Made by a program: the position numbers and the translations under genes. The notes beneath the pieces were generated by a model. The model saw only the letters and a program-made list of their open reading frames with translations. It was not told the DNA's origin and did not search any database. Positions 7,506 through 14,040 of a stretch of 56,215 bases of DNA are shown one piece after another. Each line of letters begins with the position of its first letter. The stretch's first letter is position 1. Location of the stretch: the NCBI RefSeq assembly GCF_016862315.1, contig NZ_BOMS01000001.1:1-56215 (forward strand), read 5' to 3'. The DNA comes from Actinoplanes palleronii (GTDB lineage Bacteria > Actinomycetota > Actinomycetes > Mycobacteriales > Micromonosporaceae).

Positions 7506-10412
7506 CGGAGCGGCCGGCACCCACAGGTCGGCGAAGACCCGCCGGGCCAGGTCGAGGTGCGGCCGGGCCTGGTCGGGGTCACCGGCGTCCCGCCACGCCG
7601 CGGCGAGGCCGTCGTGGGCGCGGGCCGTCTCGTACCGGTCGCCGATCTCCTCGGCCAGGTCCAGCGCCGCACCGTGCTGACGGCGGGCGTCGTCGGCGTC
7701 CCCGGCGGCGAGCAGCACCTGGCCGAGGTCGTTGAGCGCCTCCGCCTCGCTGGCCCGGTCGCCGATCCGCCGGTGCAGCACCAGCGCGCGGCGCAGGTGC
7801 CCGGCCGCCTCGGTGAGCCGGTCCTGGCGGGCGTGCACCGCGGCGAGGTCGCTCAGCACGTACGCCTCCGCGGTCCGGTTGCCGGTGCGCCGGACGGCGT
7901 CGAGGCTCTCCTCGAGGTGGGCGGCGGCCTTGCCGAGGTTTCCTTCCTGGTCCGGCAGCCGGGCCAGCAGCGACAGCACGTACGCCTCGCTGAACCGGTC
8001 ACCGAGGGTGGCGTAGCGGGTCAGCGCGGCGTCGTACCGCCCCGCCGCCGACGCCGGGTCGCCGAGCCGCGCGTCGATCAGGCCCAGCCGGACCAGCGCG
8101 TCGGCCTGACCGGCGTCGTCACCGAGGTGCTCGTACAGCGTCCGCGCCCGCTGGTAGTGCTCGGCGGCCCGCCGGTAGTCGCCCAGCAACCAGGAGACGC
8201 TGCCCAGGTCCCGCATCACCAGGGCCTCGGCCGCGTGCTCGCCGAGGTCCGCGTAGAGGACGAGCGCCTGCTGGTACGTCGTGGCGGCCTCGTGCGGACG
8301 CCCCTGACGGCGGTGCAGCCGGCCCAGGTGGGACAGCGCCCGGGCCTGCGCCGAACGGTCGCCGACCGCGCGGGCGGCGGACACCGCGGACGCCATCACG
8401 GTGGCCGCCTCGGCGACCGGCCCGCCCGCGTCGAGGTGCGGGAACAGCGCCTCGGCCAGCGCGATGGTGTGCCGGTGGAAGCCGTGCGCCGCGCCGTGGA
8501 CGCAGATCACCGCGAGGTTCGCCCGTTCCGCCTCGAGCCAGTCCCGGGCCGCGCCGGCGTCACCGTCGCTCGCCGCGGCCAGGTAGTGGTCGAACAGGCG
8601 ATGCAACGCGGCCCGCCGGTCCGGTTCGGCGTCGTGCTCGGCGGCCAGCCCGGCGGCGTAGGCGCGCAGCAACCCGTGCATGGCGTACCGGCCGCCCCGC
8701 CCGGCCTGGACCAGGCTGGCCCGGGCCAGCACGCCGAGCAGCCGCCGCGCCTCGCCGGGCTCGACACCGGTCAGCGCGGCCACCGCGTCGACGTGCGCGG
8801 ACTCCCCCGGGTGCAGCCCGAGCAGCCGGAACACCCGGGCTGCGGCGTCCGGCAGGCTCCGGTACGACCACGAGAACACCGCCCGGACCTCGGCCCGCTG
8901 GTCGCCGCCCGCGGCGAGCAGGTCGAGCCGCACCTGGTGGTCGTCCAGCTCGGCGACGAGCTCGGCCAGCGGCACGTCGGCACGGTCGGTGGCCAGCCCG
9001 GCGGCGATCCGCAGCGCCAGGGGCAGCCGGGCGCACGCGGTGGCCAGGGCCTGGGCGGCGGCCGGCTCGGCGGTCACCCTCGTACCGATCAGGGTGTGCA
9101 GCAACCCGAGCGCGTCCGGCAGCGGCAGCAGGTCGAGCATCACCCGCTCGGCGCCGTGCACCGCGACCAGGCCGGGCAGCGAGTCCCGGCTGGTGATCAG
9201 AACCAGACACGACCCGGTGCCGGGCAGCAGCGGCCGCACCTGTTCCACCGAGGCCGCGTCGTCGAGCAGCACCAGCATCCGCCGGCCGGTCAGCTCGGAG
9301 CGGAACCGGCCGGCACGCTCGTCGACACCCGGCGGGATCTCCGGCCCGCGCACCCCGAGCGCGGTGAGGAACCCGGCCAGGGCGTCCGCGACGGCCACCG
9401 GCTGCTCCGCGTCGTAGCCGCGCAGGTTCACGTAGAGCTGCCCGTCCGGGAACCCGTCCCGGACGCGGTGCGCCCACCGCACGGCCAGCGCGGACTTGCC
9501 GACGCCGGCCGTGCCGGAGAGCAACGCCACGGTCAGCGGTGGCTCACCACCGCCCGGCGACACCAGCAACCTGTCCAAGGCGGAGAGTTCCCGGGTACGA
9601 CCGGTGAAGGCCCGGACATCGGCCGGCAACTGTGCCGGAACGGTCACCGCGGCGGCGGCCGGTGCGCCGACCGGCAGCTCCAGAGCGGCGTCGGCGGCGA
9701 GGATCTGCTCGTGCAGCCGGCGCAGCCCGGCGCCCGGATCGCTGCCCAGCTCGTCAGCGAGGGACCGCCGGATCCGCCGGTACTGCTCGTCCGCGTCGGC
9801 CTGCCGCCCGCACCGGTACAGCGCCAGCATCGCCTGCCCGGCCAGGCGTTCGTCGAGGGGATGTTCCGCCACGGCGGCGCTCAGCCCGGCCAGCAGTTCA
9901 CCGTGCCGGCCCAGCCGGAGCAGCACGTCGTAACCGTCCAGTTCGGCGGCGAACCGTTCGTCGAGCAGCGCGCGTCGTGTCGCGTTCAGCCACGGCGTGT
10001 CCAGCCCGGCGAACGGCTCGCCCCGCCACAGGTCCAGCGCCTGCCCGATCAGGTCGGCGGCGGCCCGGTCGGACTCCGCGGCCCGGCCCAGCGCCGTCAA
10101 CCGGCGGAACCGGTGCAGGTCCACGGTCTGCGGATCCACGGTGAGCAGGTAACCGCCGGGTTCGCGCCGGATCGCCACGCCCGGCGCCCCGGCGATCGCG
10201 CCGCGCAGCCGGGACAGGTAGCTGTAGAGCGCGCCGGCCGCCCGCTGCGGTGCCTGCCCGCCCCACACCCGGTCGATCAACTGGTCCACGGTGACCGGAC
10301 GCCCGGCCTCCACCAGCAGCACACCCAGCACGCACCGCTGCCGGGCATGCCCCAGGTCGGCGGACACCCCGCCGATCCGGGCCTCCACCACACCGAGCAC
10401 ACCGAACTCCAC
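7482..10412 (-). CDS. SARP/AfsR-type transcriptional regulator with NB-ARC and TPR domains
   Basis: A 976-residue protein. Residues ~1-92 are an OmpR-like winged helix, ~98-245 a bacterial transcriptional activator domain, ~265-560 an NB-ARC ATPase (P-loop GTAGVGKS at 300-307, Walker B LVLLDD near 375), and ~690-960 tetratricopeptide repeats. AfsR-type proteins activate secondary-metabolism or developmental genes. GTG at 10412 is chosen because GGAGGT lies 9 nt upstream and the product then starts at the family's conserved EFGVLG strand. A TTG six bases earlier is possible but too close to the ribosome site. No biosynthetic cluster is adjacent. It is downstream of, and on the same strand as, the tRNA operon. 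Confidence 0.88.
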   Translation of the reverse strand: MEFGVLGVVEARIGGVSADLGHARQRCVLGVLLVEAGRPVTVDQLIDRVWGGQAPQRAAGALYSYLSRLRGAIAGAPGVAIRREPGGYLLTVDPQTVDLHRFRRLTALGRAAESDRAAADLIGQALDLWRGEPFAGLDTPWLNATRRALLDERFAAELDGYDVLLRLGRHGELLAGLSAAVAEHPLDERLAGQAMLALYRCGRQADADEQYRRIRRSLADELGSDPGAGLRRLHEQILAADAALELPVGAPAAAAVTVPAQLPADVRAFTGRTRELSALDRLLVSPGGGEPPLTVALLSGTAGVGKSALAVRWAHRVRDGFPDGQLYVNLRGYDAEQPVAVADALAGFLTALGVRGPEIPPGVDERAGRFRSELTGRRMLVLLDDAASVEQVRPLLPGTGSCLVLITSRDSLPGLVAVHGAERVMLDLLPLPDALGLLHTLIGTRVTAEPAAAQALATACARLPLALRIAAGLATDRADVPLAELVAELDDHQVRLDLLAAGGDQRAEVRAVFSWSYRSLPDAAARVFRLLGLHPGESAHVDAVAALTGVEPGEARRLLGVLARASLVQAGRGGRYAMHGLLRAYAAGLAAEHDAEPDRRAALHRLFDHYLAAASDGDAGAARDWLEAERANLAVICVHGAAHGFHRHTIALAEALFPHLDAGGPVAEAATVMASAVSAARAVGDRSAQARALSHLGRLHRRQGRPHEAATTYQQALVLYADLGEHAAEALVMRDLGSVSWLLGDYRRAAEHYQRARTLYEHLGDDAGQADALVRLGLIDARLGDPASAAGRYDAALTRYATLGDRFSEAYVLSLLARLPDQEGNLGKAAAHLEESLDAVRRTGNRTAEAYVLSDLAAVHARQDRLTEAAGHLRRALVLHRRIGDRASEAEALNDLGQVLLAAGDADDARRQHGAALDLAEEIGDRYETARAHDGLAAAWRDAGDPDQARPHLDLARRVFADLWVPAAPSAGGPVR

Positions 10413-10523
10413 CGCCAACTGACCTCCACACGCTCGTCTCCTACCAGCGGATTCAAGAAATCCACCAGGAAAGTACGAGTCTCCCATGCTTCGTACAAGG
10501 TCAACCGGCAAGCATCGACGTCG

Positions 10524-10623
10524 TTGCAGGGCAGCGGGTCGCTCTCGCCCGGTTACGGAAACGTACGGGGGAATCGGGACGCCATCGCGCCACGAGAGAG
10601 GCGATGAGCGACCTGCCCTGCAA
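10524..10623. repeat. Long inverted repeat downstream of the tRNA-Cys gene
   Basis: The arm at 10606-10623 is complementary to 10524-10544 over 18 bp with a 3-nt bulge, separated by about 61 nt. In a minus-strand transcript it begins 15 nt after the tRNA-Cys end, so it could end or protect the tRNA transcript before the SARP gene. No T-run follows. Confidence 0.55.
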
Positions 10624-10638
10624 CAGCGCTCCGCTTCG

Positions 10639-10709
10639 AGACCGCAGCCGGATTCGAACCGGCGTGTACCGCTTTGCAGGCGGGCCCCTGGCCACTCGGG
10701 CATGCGATC
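10639..10709 (-). tRNA. tRNA-Cys (anticodon GCA), atypical
   Basis: A 71-nt cloverleaf can be drawn: acceptor GATCGCA/TGCGGTC with one T-G pair, D stem CCC/GGG, anticodon loop CTGCAAA, 4-nt variable loop, and T arm GCCGG-TTCGAAT-CCGGC. The discriminator is T (U73), the known CysRS identity element. Odd points are a 3-bp D stem, a C-T mismatch at the top of the anticodon stem (27-43) and no encoded CCA. It is third and last in the tRNA cluster behind the leader-peptide attenuator. Confidence 0.75.
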
Positions 10710-10719
10710 GTGTCGTGCG

Positions 10720-10800
10720 TGCGGGCGGCAGGATTCGAACCTGCTCAGCGAAGCACCCGGTTTACAGCCGGGCCCGACTCTCCATCGTCGGCGCGCCCGC
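10720..10800 (-). tRNA. tRNA-Tyr (anticodon GTA)
   Basis: An 81-nt cloverleaf: acceptor GCGGGCG/CGCCCGC, D stem CCGAC/GTCGG, anticodon stem CCCGG/CCGGG around CTGTAAA, an 11-nt variable region as expected for a class II bacterial tyrosine tRNA though short, and T arm GCAGG-TTCGAAT-CCTGC. The G1-C72 pair and A73 fit TyrRS recognition. No CCA is encoded. It lies 10 nt after the tRNA-Cys gene on the map (upstream in the transcript) and 19 nt from the GAG tRNA. Confidence 0.85.
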
Positions 10801-10819
10801 GTGACGTGTAACCACGCTG

Positions 10820-10893
10820 TGCCCTCGGCGCGACTCGAACGCGCACCACCGGCGTCCTCAACGCCGGGCCTCTGCCAGTTGGGCTACGAGGGC
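10820..10893 (-). tRNA. Class I tRNA with GAG anticodon (leucine codon CTC), unusual
   Basis: A 74-nt cloverleaf: acceptor GCCCTCG/CGAGGGC, D arm GCC-CAACTGGCAGA-GGC, anticodon stem CGGCG/CGCCG around TTGAGGA, variable loop GTGGT of only 5 nt, T arm GCGCG-TTCGAGT-CGCGC, discriminator A, no encoded CCA. GAG reads CTC/CTT leucine codons, but bacterial leucine tRNAs are class II with a long variable arm used by LeuRS. A short-arm molecule with this anticodon may be charged differently, or be an orthogonal leucine tRNA. It is the first tRNA after the attenuator, 20 nt beyond the end of its T-run. Confidence 0.72.
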
Positions 10894-10913
10894 CTTGGTT
10901 TCCCATCAGGATC

Positions 10914-10953
10914 AAAAACAAAAAACCGCCATTCCCGTACGAGGGAACGGCGG
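10914..10953 (-). terminator. Intrinsic terminator (attenuator) in front of the tRNA cluster
   Basis: On the minus strand an 11-position hairpin, GGCGG-x-TTCCC class (10953-10943 with 10936-10926, one mismatch, loop of 6 nt), is followed at once by TTTTTTGTTTTT. This is a textbook rho-independent terminator, placed between the leader-peptide stop (10976) and the first tRNA (10893), so the tRNAs can only be made if it is bypassed or has a second promoter in the 20-nt gap, where none is visible. Confidence 0.85.
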
Positions 10954-10990
10954 CGCGTATCACGCGAGAGCGGGCTCAGCCGCGCCACCG
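10948..10990 (-). promoter_or_regulatory. Predicted antiterminator pairing
   Basis: Minus-strand CGGTGGCGCG (10990-10981, leader codons 12-15) is complementary to CGCGCCGCCG (10957-10948) over 10 bp with one G-U pair. The second segment includes the 5' arm of the terminator hairpin, so the two structures exclude each other. A ribosome paused with Leu codon 8 or an earlier codon in its A site would have its leading edge at about 10990 and leave this segment free; a ribosome at the stop codon would cover it. Confidence 0.7.
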
Positions 10991-11023
10991 GTCCGGGGCG
11001 AGATAGCGGTACGCACACAGCAT
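10976..11023 (-). CDS. Leader peptide MLCAYRYLAPDRWRG of the tRNA operon
   Basis: A 15-codon reading frame from ATG at 11023 to TGA at 10976, with AGGGAG nine bases upstream of the ATG. Residues 2-8 are Leu-Cys-Ala-Tyr-Arg-Tyr-Leu, encoded CTG TGT GCG TAC CGC TAT CTC. Three of the codon types are exactly those decoded by the anticodons of the three downstream tRNAs: TGT by GCA, TAC and TAT by GTA, CTC by GAG. The stop lies 22 nt before the terminator stem. The arrangement matches amino-acid-biosynthesis leader peptides such as trpL and hisL, in which ribosome pausing at scarce-tRNA codons prevents termination. The product itself probably has no function. Confidence 0.75.
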   Translation of the reverse strand: MLCAYRYLAPDRWRG

Positions 11024-11077
11024 GATCGTGATCTCCCTGATCAGTCCTCCGGGCGGTGCCGCCCGAAGCTGTGTCCC

Positions 11078-11107
11078 ACCCTAGAAGCCCCGCCCCGGAG
11101 CCGGCAA
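11078..11107 (-). promoter_or_regulatory. Promoter of the leader peptide-tRNA operon
   Basis: Minus-strand TTGCCG (11107-11102) and TAGGGT (11083-11078) are separated by 18 bp, a good actinobacterial housekeeping promoter. The -35 box begins just after the stop of the membrane-protein gene at 11113. Transcription should start near 11071, giving about 48 nt of 5' UTR that contains a small GGGCG/CGCCC hairpin (11051-11064) before the Shine-Dalgarno. Confidence 0.65.
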
Positions 11108-11112
11108 CACGT

Positions 11113-11997
11113 TTATCCGCCGATGTGGAACCGCTCGTCGACGGCGAGCCCGGCCAGCGTCCGCGTGTCGAACGGCAGCTGGGCGAGCGCGTCCTTGGGC
11201 GTGCCGTCCCGGTTGGTGGCCAGCGCCCGGCTCTGCCCCACGAAGACCACCACGTCGTCGTCCCAGCGGTACGCGGCCCACTGGCCGAGCCGGCTGTCAC
11301 CGCCGGCGGCGGGTGTGGCGACACCCACCTTCGCCGCGCCGACCTGCTGCACCTGGCAGTCGCCGCCCATCCCCCAGAACGCCGTCGCCAGCTTGCACGG
11401 GTCGTCCGGCAGGGTGTTGTCCGACTCGTGCACCTCGACCAGGACCTGCCCGAGGCCACCGCCCTTGGCGAGCGCCGCGGTCGCCAGGTAGCTCCACTCC
11501 GGGTTCTCGATCGCCGCCTGGTGCCACTGCAGGTCGGACCCGTCGTCGAGCTGGCCGCGCGGGGTGGCGTACCCGCTCGGGACGACCTTCAGCAGGTCGG
11601 CGAGCAGCTGCTTGCCGCTCTGGTAGCGGGGCCCGGTGTCGGCGGTGGCGTCCCCGCTGGCCTCGGCCGGCCAGGACGGCTCGGTCTCCTCCTCCTGCGG
11701 TGTCGCGGACGGTCCCGGTGTCGCGGACGGGCCTCGTGAGGCGATCACGCTCGGCGTGGCGGCCGGTGCCGCGACCGGGATCCCGCCCTCCGGGCCGGCA
11801 TCACCGGAGAGGTAGTGGGCCGGCACGATCGTCACCGCGGCCAGGGCCGCGAACGCACCGGCACAGGCGAGCAGCGTACGACGGCGCCCCGCGGCCCGCC
11901 GCCCCGCCGCGATCACGGTGGCCGACTGCATCGGTGGCGGCTCGGAACTCTGCGTCACCACGCTCCGCAGCGCCTCGCGGAACTCGGTCTCCTCCAT
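11113..11997 (-). CDS. Single-pass membrane protein coupled to a SigE-family sigma factor (possible anti-sigma)
   Basis: A 294-residue protein with a short cytoplasmic N-terminus (~1-40, Arg-rich end), one membrane helix at ~41-60, a Pro/Ser/Thr/Glu-rich linker (~65-110) and an extracytoplasmic C-terminal domain of ~180 residues with Trp and paired Cys residues. Small sigma genes are commonly followed by a membrane regulator with this topology, so an anti-sigma or sensor role is inferred. No zinc-binding anti-sigma (HxxxCxxC) motif is present. The ATG at 11997 has GAGGGGG six bases upstream. An ATG at 12012 overlapping the sigma stop (ATGA) is the alternative. Confidence 0.65.
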   Translation of the reverse strand: MEETEFREALRSVVTQSSEPPPMQSATVIAAGRRAAGRRRTLLACAGAFAALAAVTIVPAHYLSGDAGPEGGIPVAAPAATPSVIASRGPSATPGPSATPQEEETEPSWPAEASGDATADTGPRYQSGKQLLADLLKVVPSGYATPRGQLDDGSDLQWHQAAIENPEWSYLATAALAKGGGLGQVLVEVHESDNTLPDDPCKLATAFWGMGGDCQVQQVGAAKVGVATPAAGGDSRLGQWAAYRWDDDVVVFVGQSRALATNRDGTPKDALAQLPFDTRTLAGLAVDERFHIGG

Positions 11998-12008
11998 GGT
12001 CTTCCCCC

Positions 12009-12503
12009 TCATTCGGCGGTGACGGGCGCGCCGATGAGCGCGCGCAACGTGGCCAGCCCGCGGGCGGACTGACTCTTGACCGTGCCGCTGGTGCAGCCGA
12101 GCGCCGCGGCGGTCTCCTCGATGCTGAGGTCCTGCCAGTAGCGCAGCACCAGCACGGCACGCTGCCGGGCCGGCACGTCGGCCAGCGCCCGCAGCAGCAT
12201 CAGCCGGTCCTCGGCGGGCACGTCCGGCGCCGCCCGCTCGATCGGCTCGTGGTGCGGTCGTTCCCGGCGCCACCAGCCCCACCGGCCCTCGTCGATGAAG
12301 GCGCGGATCATCACTTGGCGGGCGTACGGGTCCAGCGACTCCTGCTTGCTGATCCGGTCCCAGCGCAGATAGAGCTTGGTGAAGGTGGTCTGCACCAAGT
12401 CCTCCGCCCGGTGCCAGTTGCCACAGAGCAGGTACGCCGTGGCGCGCATGCTGCCTGACCGGGCCGCGAAATACTCCGCGAACGCCTCGTCACGGTCACT
12501 CAT
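12009..12503 (-). CDS. SigE-family ECF RNA polymerase sigma factor
   Basis: A 164-residue sigma factor with only regions 2 and 4. Region 2 includes AEDLVQTTFTKLYLRW; region 4 includes the helix-turn-helix around LSIEETAAALGCTSGTVKS. This size and sequence style match the actinobacterial SigE-family (SigE_actin) group. The start at 12503 follows GGGGGA; a frame 4 codons longer is less well placed. It is followed with no gap by its membrane partner and divides its upstream region with the divergent TetR gene. Confidence 0.88.
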   Translation of the reverse strand: MSDRDEAFAEYFAARSGSMRATAYLLCGNWHRAEDLVQTTFTKLYLRWDRISKQESLDPYARQVMIRAFIDEGRWGWWRRERPHHEPIERAAPDVPAEDRLMLLRALADVPARQRAVLVLRYWQDLSIEETAAALGCTSGTVKSQSARGLATLRALIGAPVTAE

Positions 12504-12576
12504 GCAATCCCCCATCGGTCATCGGTCGCGGTAAGCACGAGGCCGACGGGCGCCAGGGTTGCACGAGAATCCTTTC

Positions 12577-12592
12577 TAGACCGTACGTTCTG
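12577..12592. promoter_or_regulatory. TetR operator at the regulator's own promoter
   Basis: TAGACCGTACGTTCTG is the core of a 23-bp near-palindrome (12573-12595) lying just upstream of a TAGGGT -10 box at 12600-12605. The same core occurs upstream of the SDR gene at 13200-13215. Confidence 0.7.
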
Positions 12593-12612
12593 GAATTGGT
12601 AGGGTGTTGCCC

Positions 12613-13203
12613 GTGGGACGAACCAAGGAATTCGACGTCGCGGACGCGCTGGAGCGGGCGATGCGGCTGTTCTGGAGCAAGGGTTATGCGGCCACGTCGA
12701 TCGCCGACCTGGTCACCGCGACCGGGGTGGCGCGGGCCGGGCTCTACGCCACGTTCGGCGACAAGCACGAGCTCTACCTCAAGGCCCTCGACGCGTACGC
12801 CACGGCCCGCGACCCGGCGCTCGTGGCCCGCCTGTCCGGCGCCGGTCCGGCACTGCCCGCGGTGTACGCGCTGATCACCGACTACGCCGACGCCGACCAG
12901 GCCAGGGCGGGCTGCTTCGTGGTGAACGCGGCGATCGAGCGGCTGCCCGCCGACGCCGGGGCCGCGCTCACCGTGGAGGCCAGCTGGTCGGCACTGGAGG
13001 CGGCGCTGACCGCCGCGTTCAGCCGGGCCCGGGCGGCCGGCGAGCTGGTCGCCGACGCCGACCCGGCCGCGCTGGCCCGCCTGGTGCTGGTGCTGCTGCA
13101 GGGCATGCGCGTCGTCGGCCGCGGCCGGCCGGGCAGCGGGCGCGCCACCACGGCCGCCGCACAGGCGATCACGATGATCGGCACTCTCACTCCCATTATT
13201 TGA
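12613..13203 (+). CDS. TetR/AcrR family transcriptional regulator
   Basis: A 196-residue repressor. The N-terminal helix-turn-helix (residues ~20-55) contains YAATSIADLVTATGVARAGLYATFGDKHELY, typical of TetR. The C-terminal half is an all-helical ligand-binding domain with one Cys. The -10 box TAGGGT at 12600-12605 puts the transcription start at or next to GTG 12613, so the message is probably leaderless. The upstream GTG at 12604 would lie inside the promoter. It likely represses itself and the SDR gene 27 bp downstream through paired operators. Confidence 0.88.
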   Translation: MGRTKEFDVADALERAMRLFWSKGYAATSIADLVTATGVARAGLYATFGDKHELYLKALDAYATARDPALVARLSGAGPALPAVYALITDYADADQARAGCFVVNAAIERLPADAGAALTVEASWSALEAALTAAFSRARAAGELVADADPAALARLVLVLLQGMRVVGRGRPGSGRATTAAAQAITMIGTLTPII

Positions 13204-13218
13204 CCGTACGTTCTAGAA
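13196..13218. promoter_or_regulatory. Second TetR operator, upstream of the SDR gene
   Basis: GACCGTACGTTCTAGAA (13202-13218) repeats the operator core at 12579-12592 almost exactly and overlaps the tetR stop codon at 13201-13203. The position, just 13-30 bp before the SDR start, fits repression of the target gene. Confidence 0.7.
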
Positions 13219-13230
13219 AACGGGGATCTC

Positions 13231-13962
13231 ATGACGGAACGTTTCGCGGGAAAGATCGCCCTGGTCACCGGCGGCGGCTCCGGGATCGGCCGGAACACCG
13301 CGCGGGCACTCGCCGCCGAGGGTGCGACCGTGATCGTCGCCGGGCGCAACCGGGCCGCGCTGGAGGAGGCCGGCGGGATCCCGATGGTCGCCGACGTCAG
13401 CGTCGAACAGGACGTCGCGGCGCTGCTGGACGCGATCGGCGAGAAGTTCGGGCGGCTCGACGTGGCGGTCAACAACGCCGGGGTGTTCGGCGGCGGGATG
13501 CCGCTCGCCGAGATGCCCAGCCCGGAGTGGGACCGCCTGGTCGCGACGAACCTGACCGGCGTCTACCTGGCGATGAAGCACGAGATCGGGCTGATGCGCC
13601 CGACCGGCGGCACGATCGTCAACGTCGCCTCGAACATCGGCGCGCACGGCCGGCGCCCGGGCCTGGGCGCCTACGCGGCCACCAAGGCCGCGGTCAGCGC
13701 CCTGACCCGCAACACCGCCCTGGAGTACATCCGTGACGGCATCCGGATCAACGCGGTCAGCCCCGGCCCGGCCGACACGACGATGTCGCTGCACCCCGGC
13801 GAGACGCCCGACGACCGGGCCGCACGACTGGCGGCCGGCCTGCCGATCGGCCGGGTCGGCTCCCTCGACGAGATCACCTCCGCCATTCTGTGGCTGGCCT
13901 CCCCGGAGTCCGCTTTCACCGTCGGCCACGACCTGGTCATCGACGGCGGCGCCACCGCCTGA
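13231..13962 (+). CDS. Short-chain dehydrogenase/reductase (SDR) controlled by the adjacent TetR
   Basis: A 243-residue classical SDR. The NAD(P)-binding TGGGSGIG loop is at 13-20, NNAG at 81-84, and the catalytic set is Ser134, Tyr148 and Lys152 (YAATK). The alternation of Arg39/Asn40 after strand 2 (AGRN) suggests NADP preference. The product probably reduces or oxidises a small carbonyl compound that is also the TetR ligand, or detoxifies it. A palindrome-terminated hairpin follows at 13981. Confidence 0.87.
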   Translation: MTERFAGKIALVTGGGSGIGRNTARALAAEGATVIVAGRNRAALEEAGGIPMVADVSVEQDVAALLDAIGEKFGRLDVAVNNAGVFGGGMPLAEMPSPEWDRLVATNLTGVYLAMKHEIGLMRPTGGTIVNVASNIGAHGRRPGLGAYAATKAAVSALTRNTALEYIRDGIRINAVSPGPADTTMSLHPGETPDDRAARLAAGLPIGRVGSLDEITSAILWLASPESAFTVGHDLVIDGGATA

Positions 13963-13980
13963 CCGGCCCGGCACGGTGGC

Positions 13981-14033
13981 GGCTGGTGCTCAGGGTTGCC
14001 TCCCGGGCGTGAAGGCACCCCTGAGCACCAGCC
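13981..14033. repeat. Palindromic repeat copy 1, acting as a terminator hairpin
   Basis: GGCTGGTGCTCAGGG (13981-13995) pairs perfectly with CCCTGAGCACCAGCC (14019-14033), with a further inner GCC/GGC. It separates convergent genes. The same outer arms recur at 38784-38836 and 39041-39099, so this is a dispersed repeat and not a unique terminator. Confidence 0.85.
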
Positions 14034-14040
14034 GGCCTCG

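Noticed and set aside
7557..10607. Long plus-strand frame opposite the SARP gene
   Set aside because: Antisense shadow without domain features; the minus-strand gene has full domain support.
10639..10893. tRNA cluster as a phage or integrative-element signature
   Set aside because: No integrase, phage gene or direct repeat of a tRNA 3' end was seen nearby.
11045..11083. T-box-like sequences (AGGGTGGGAC at the -10 box, GGGCGGCACCGC in the leader)
   Set aside because: They resemble the T-box core, but the predicted transcription start leaves no room for a specifier stem I, the bulge would not pair properly with the tRNA end, and the segment is not complementary to the terminator. A coincidence with the promoter and a small hairpin is simpler.
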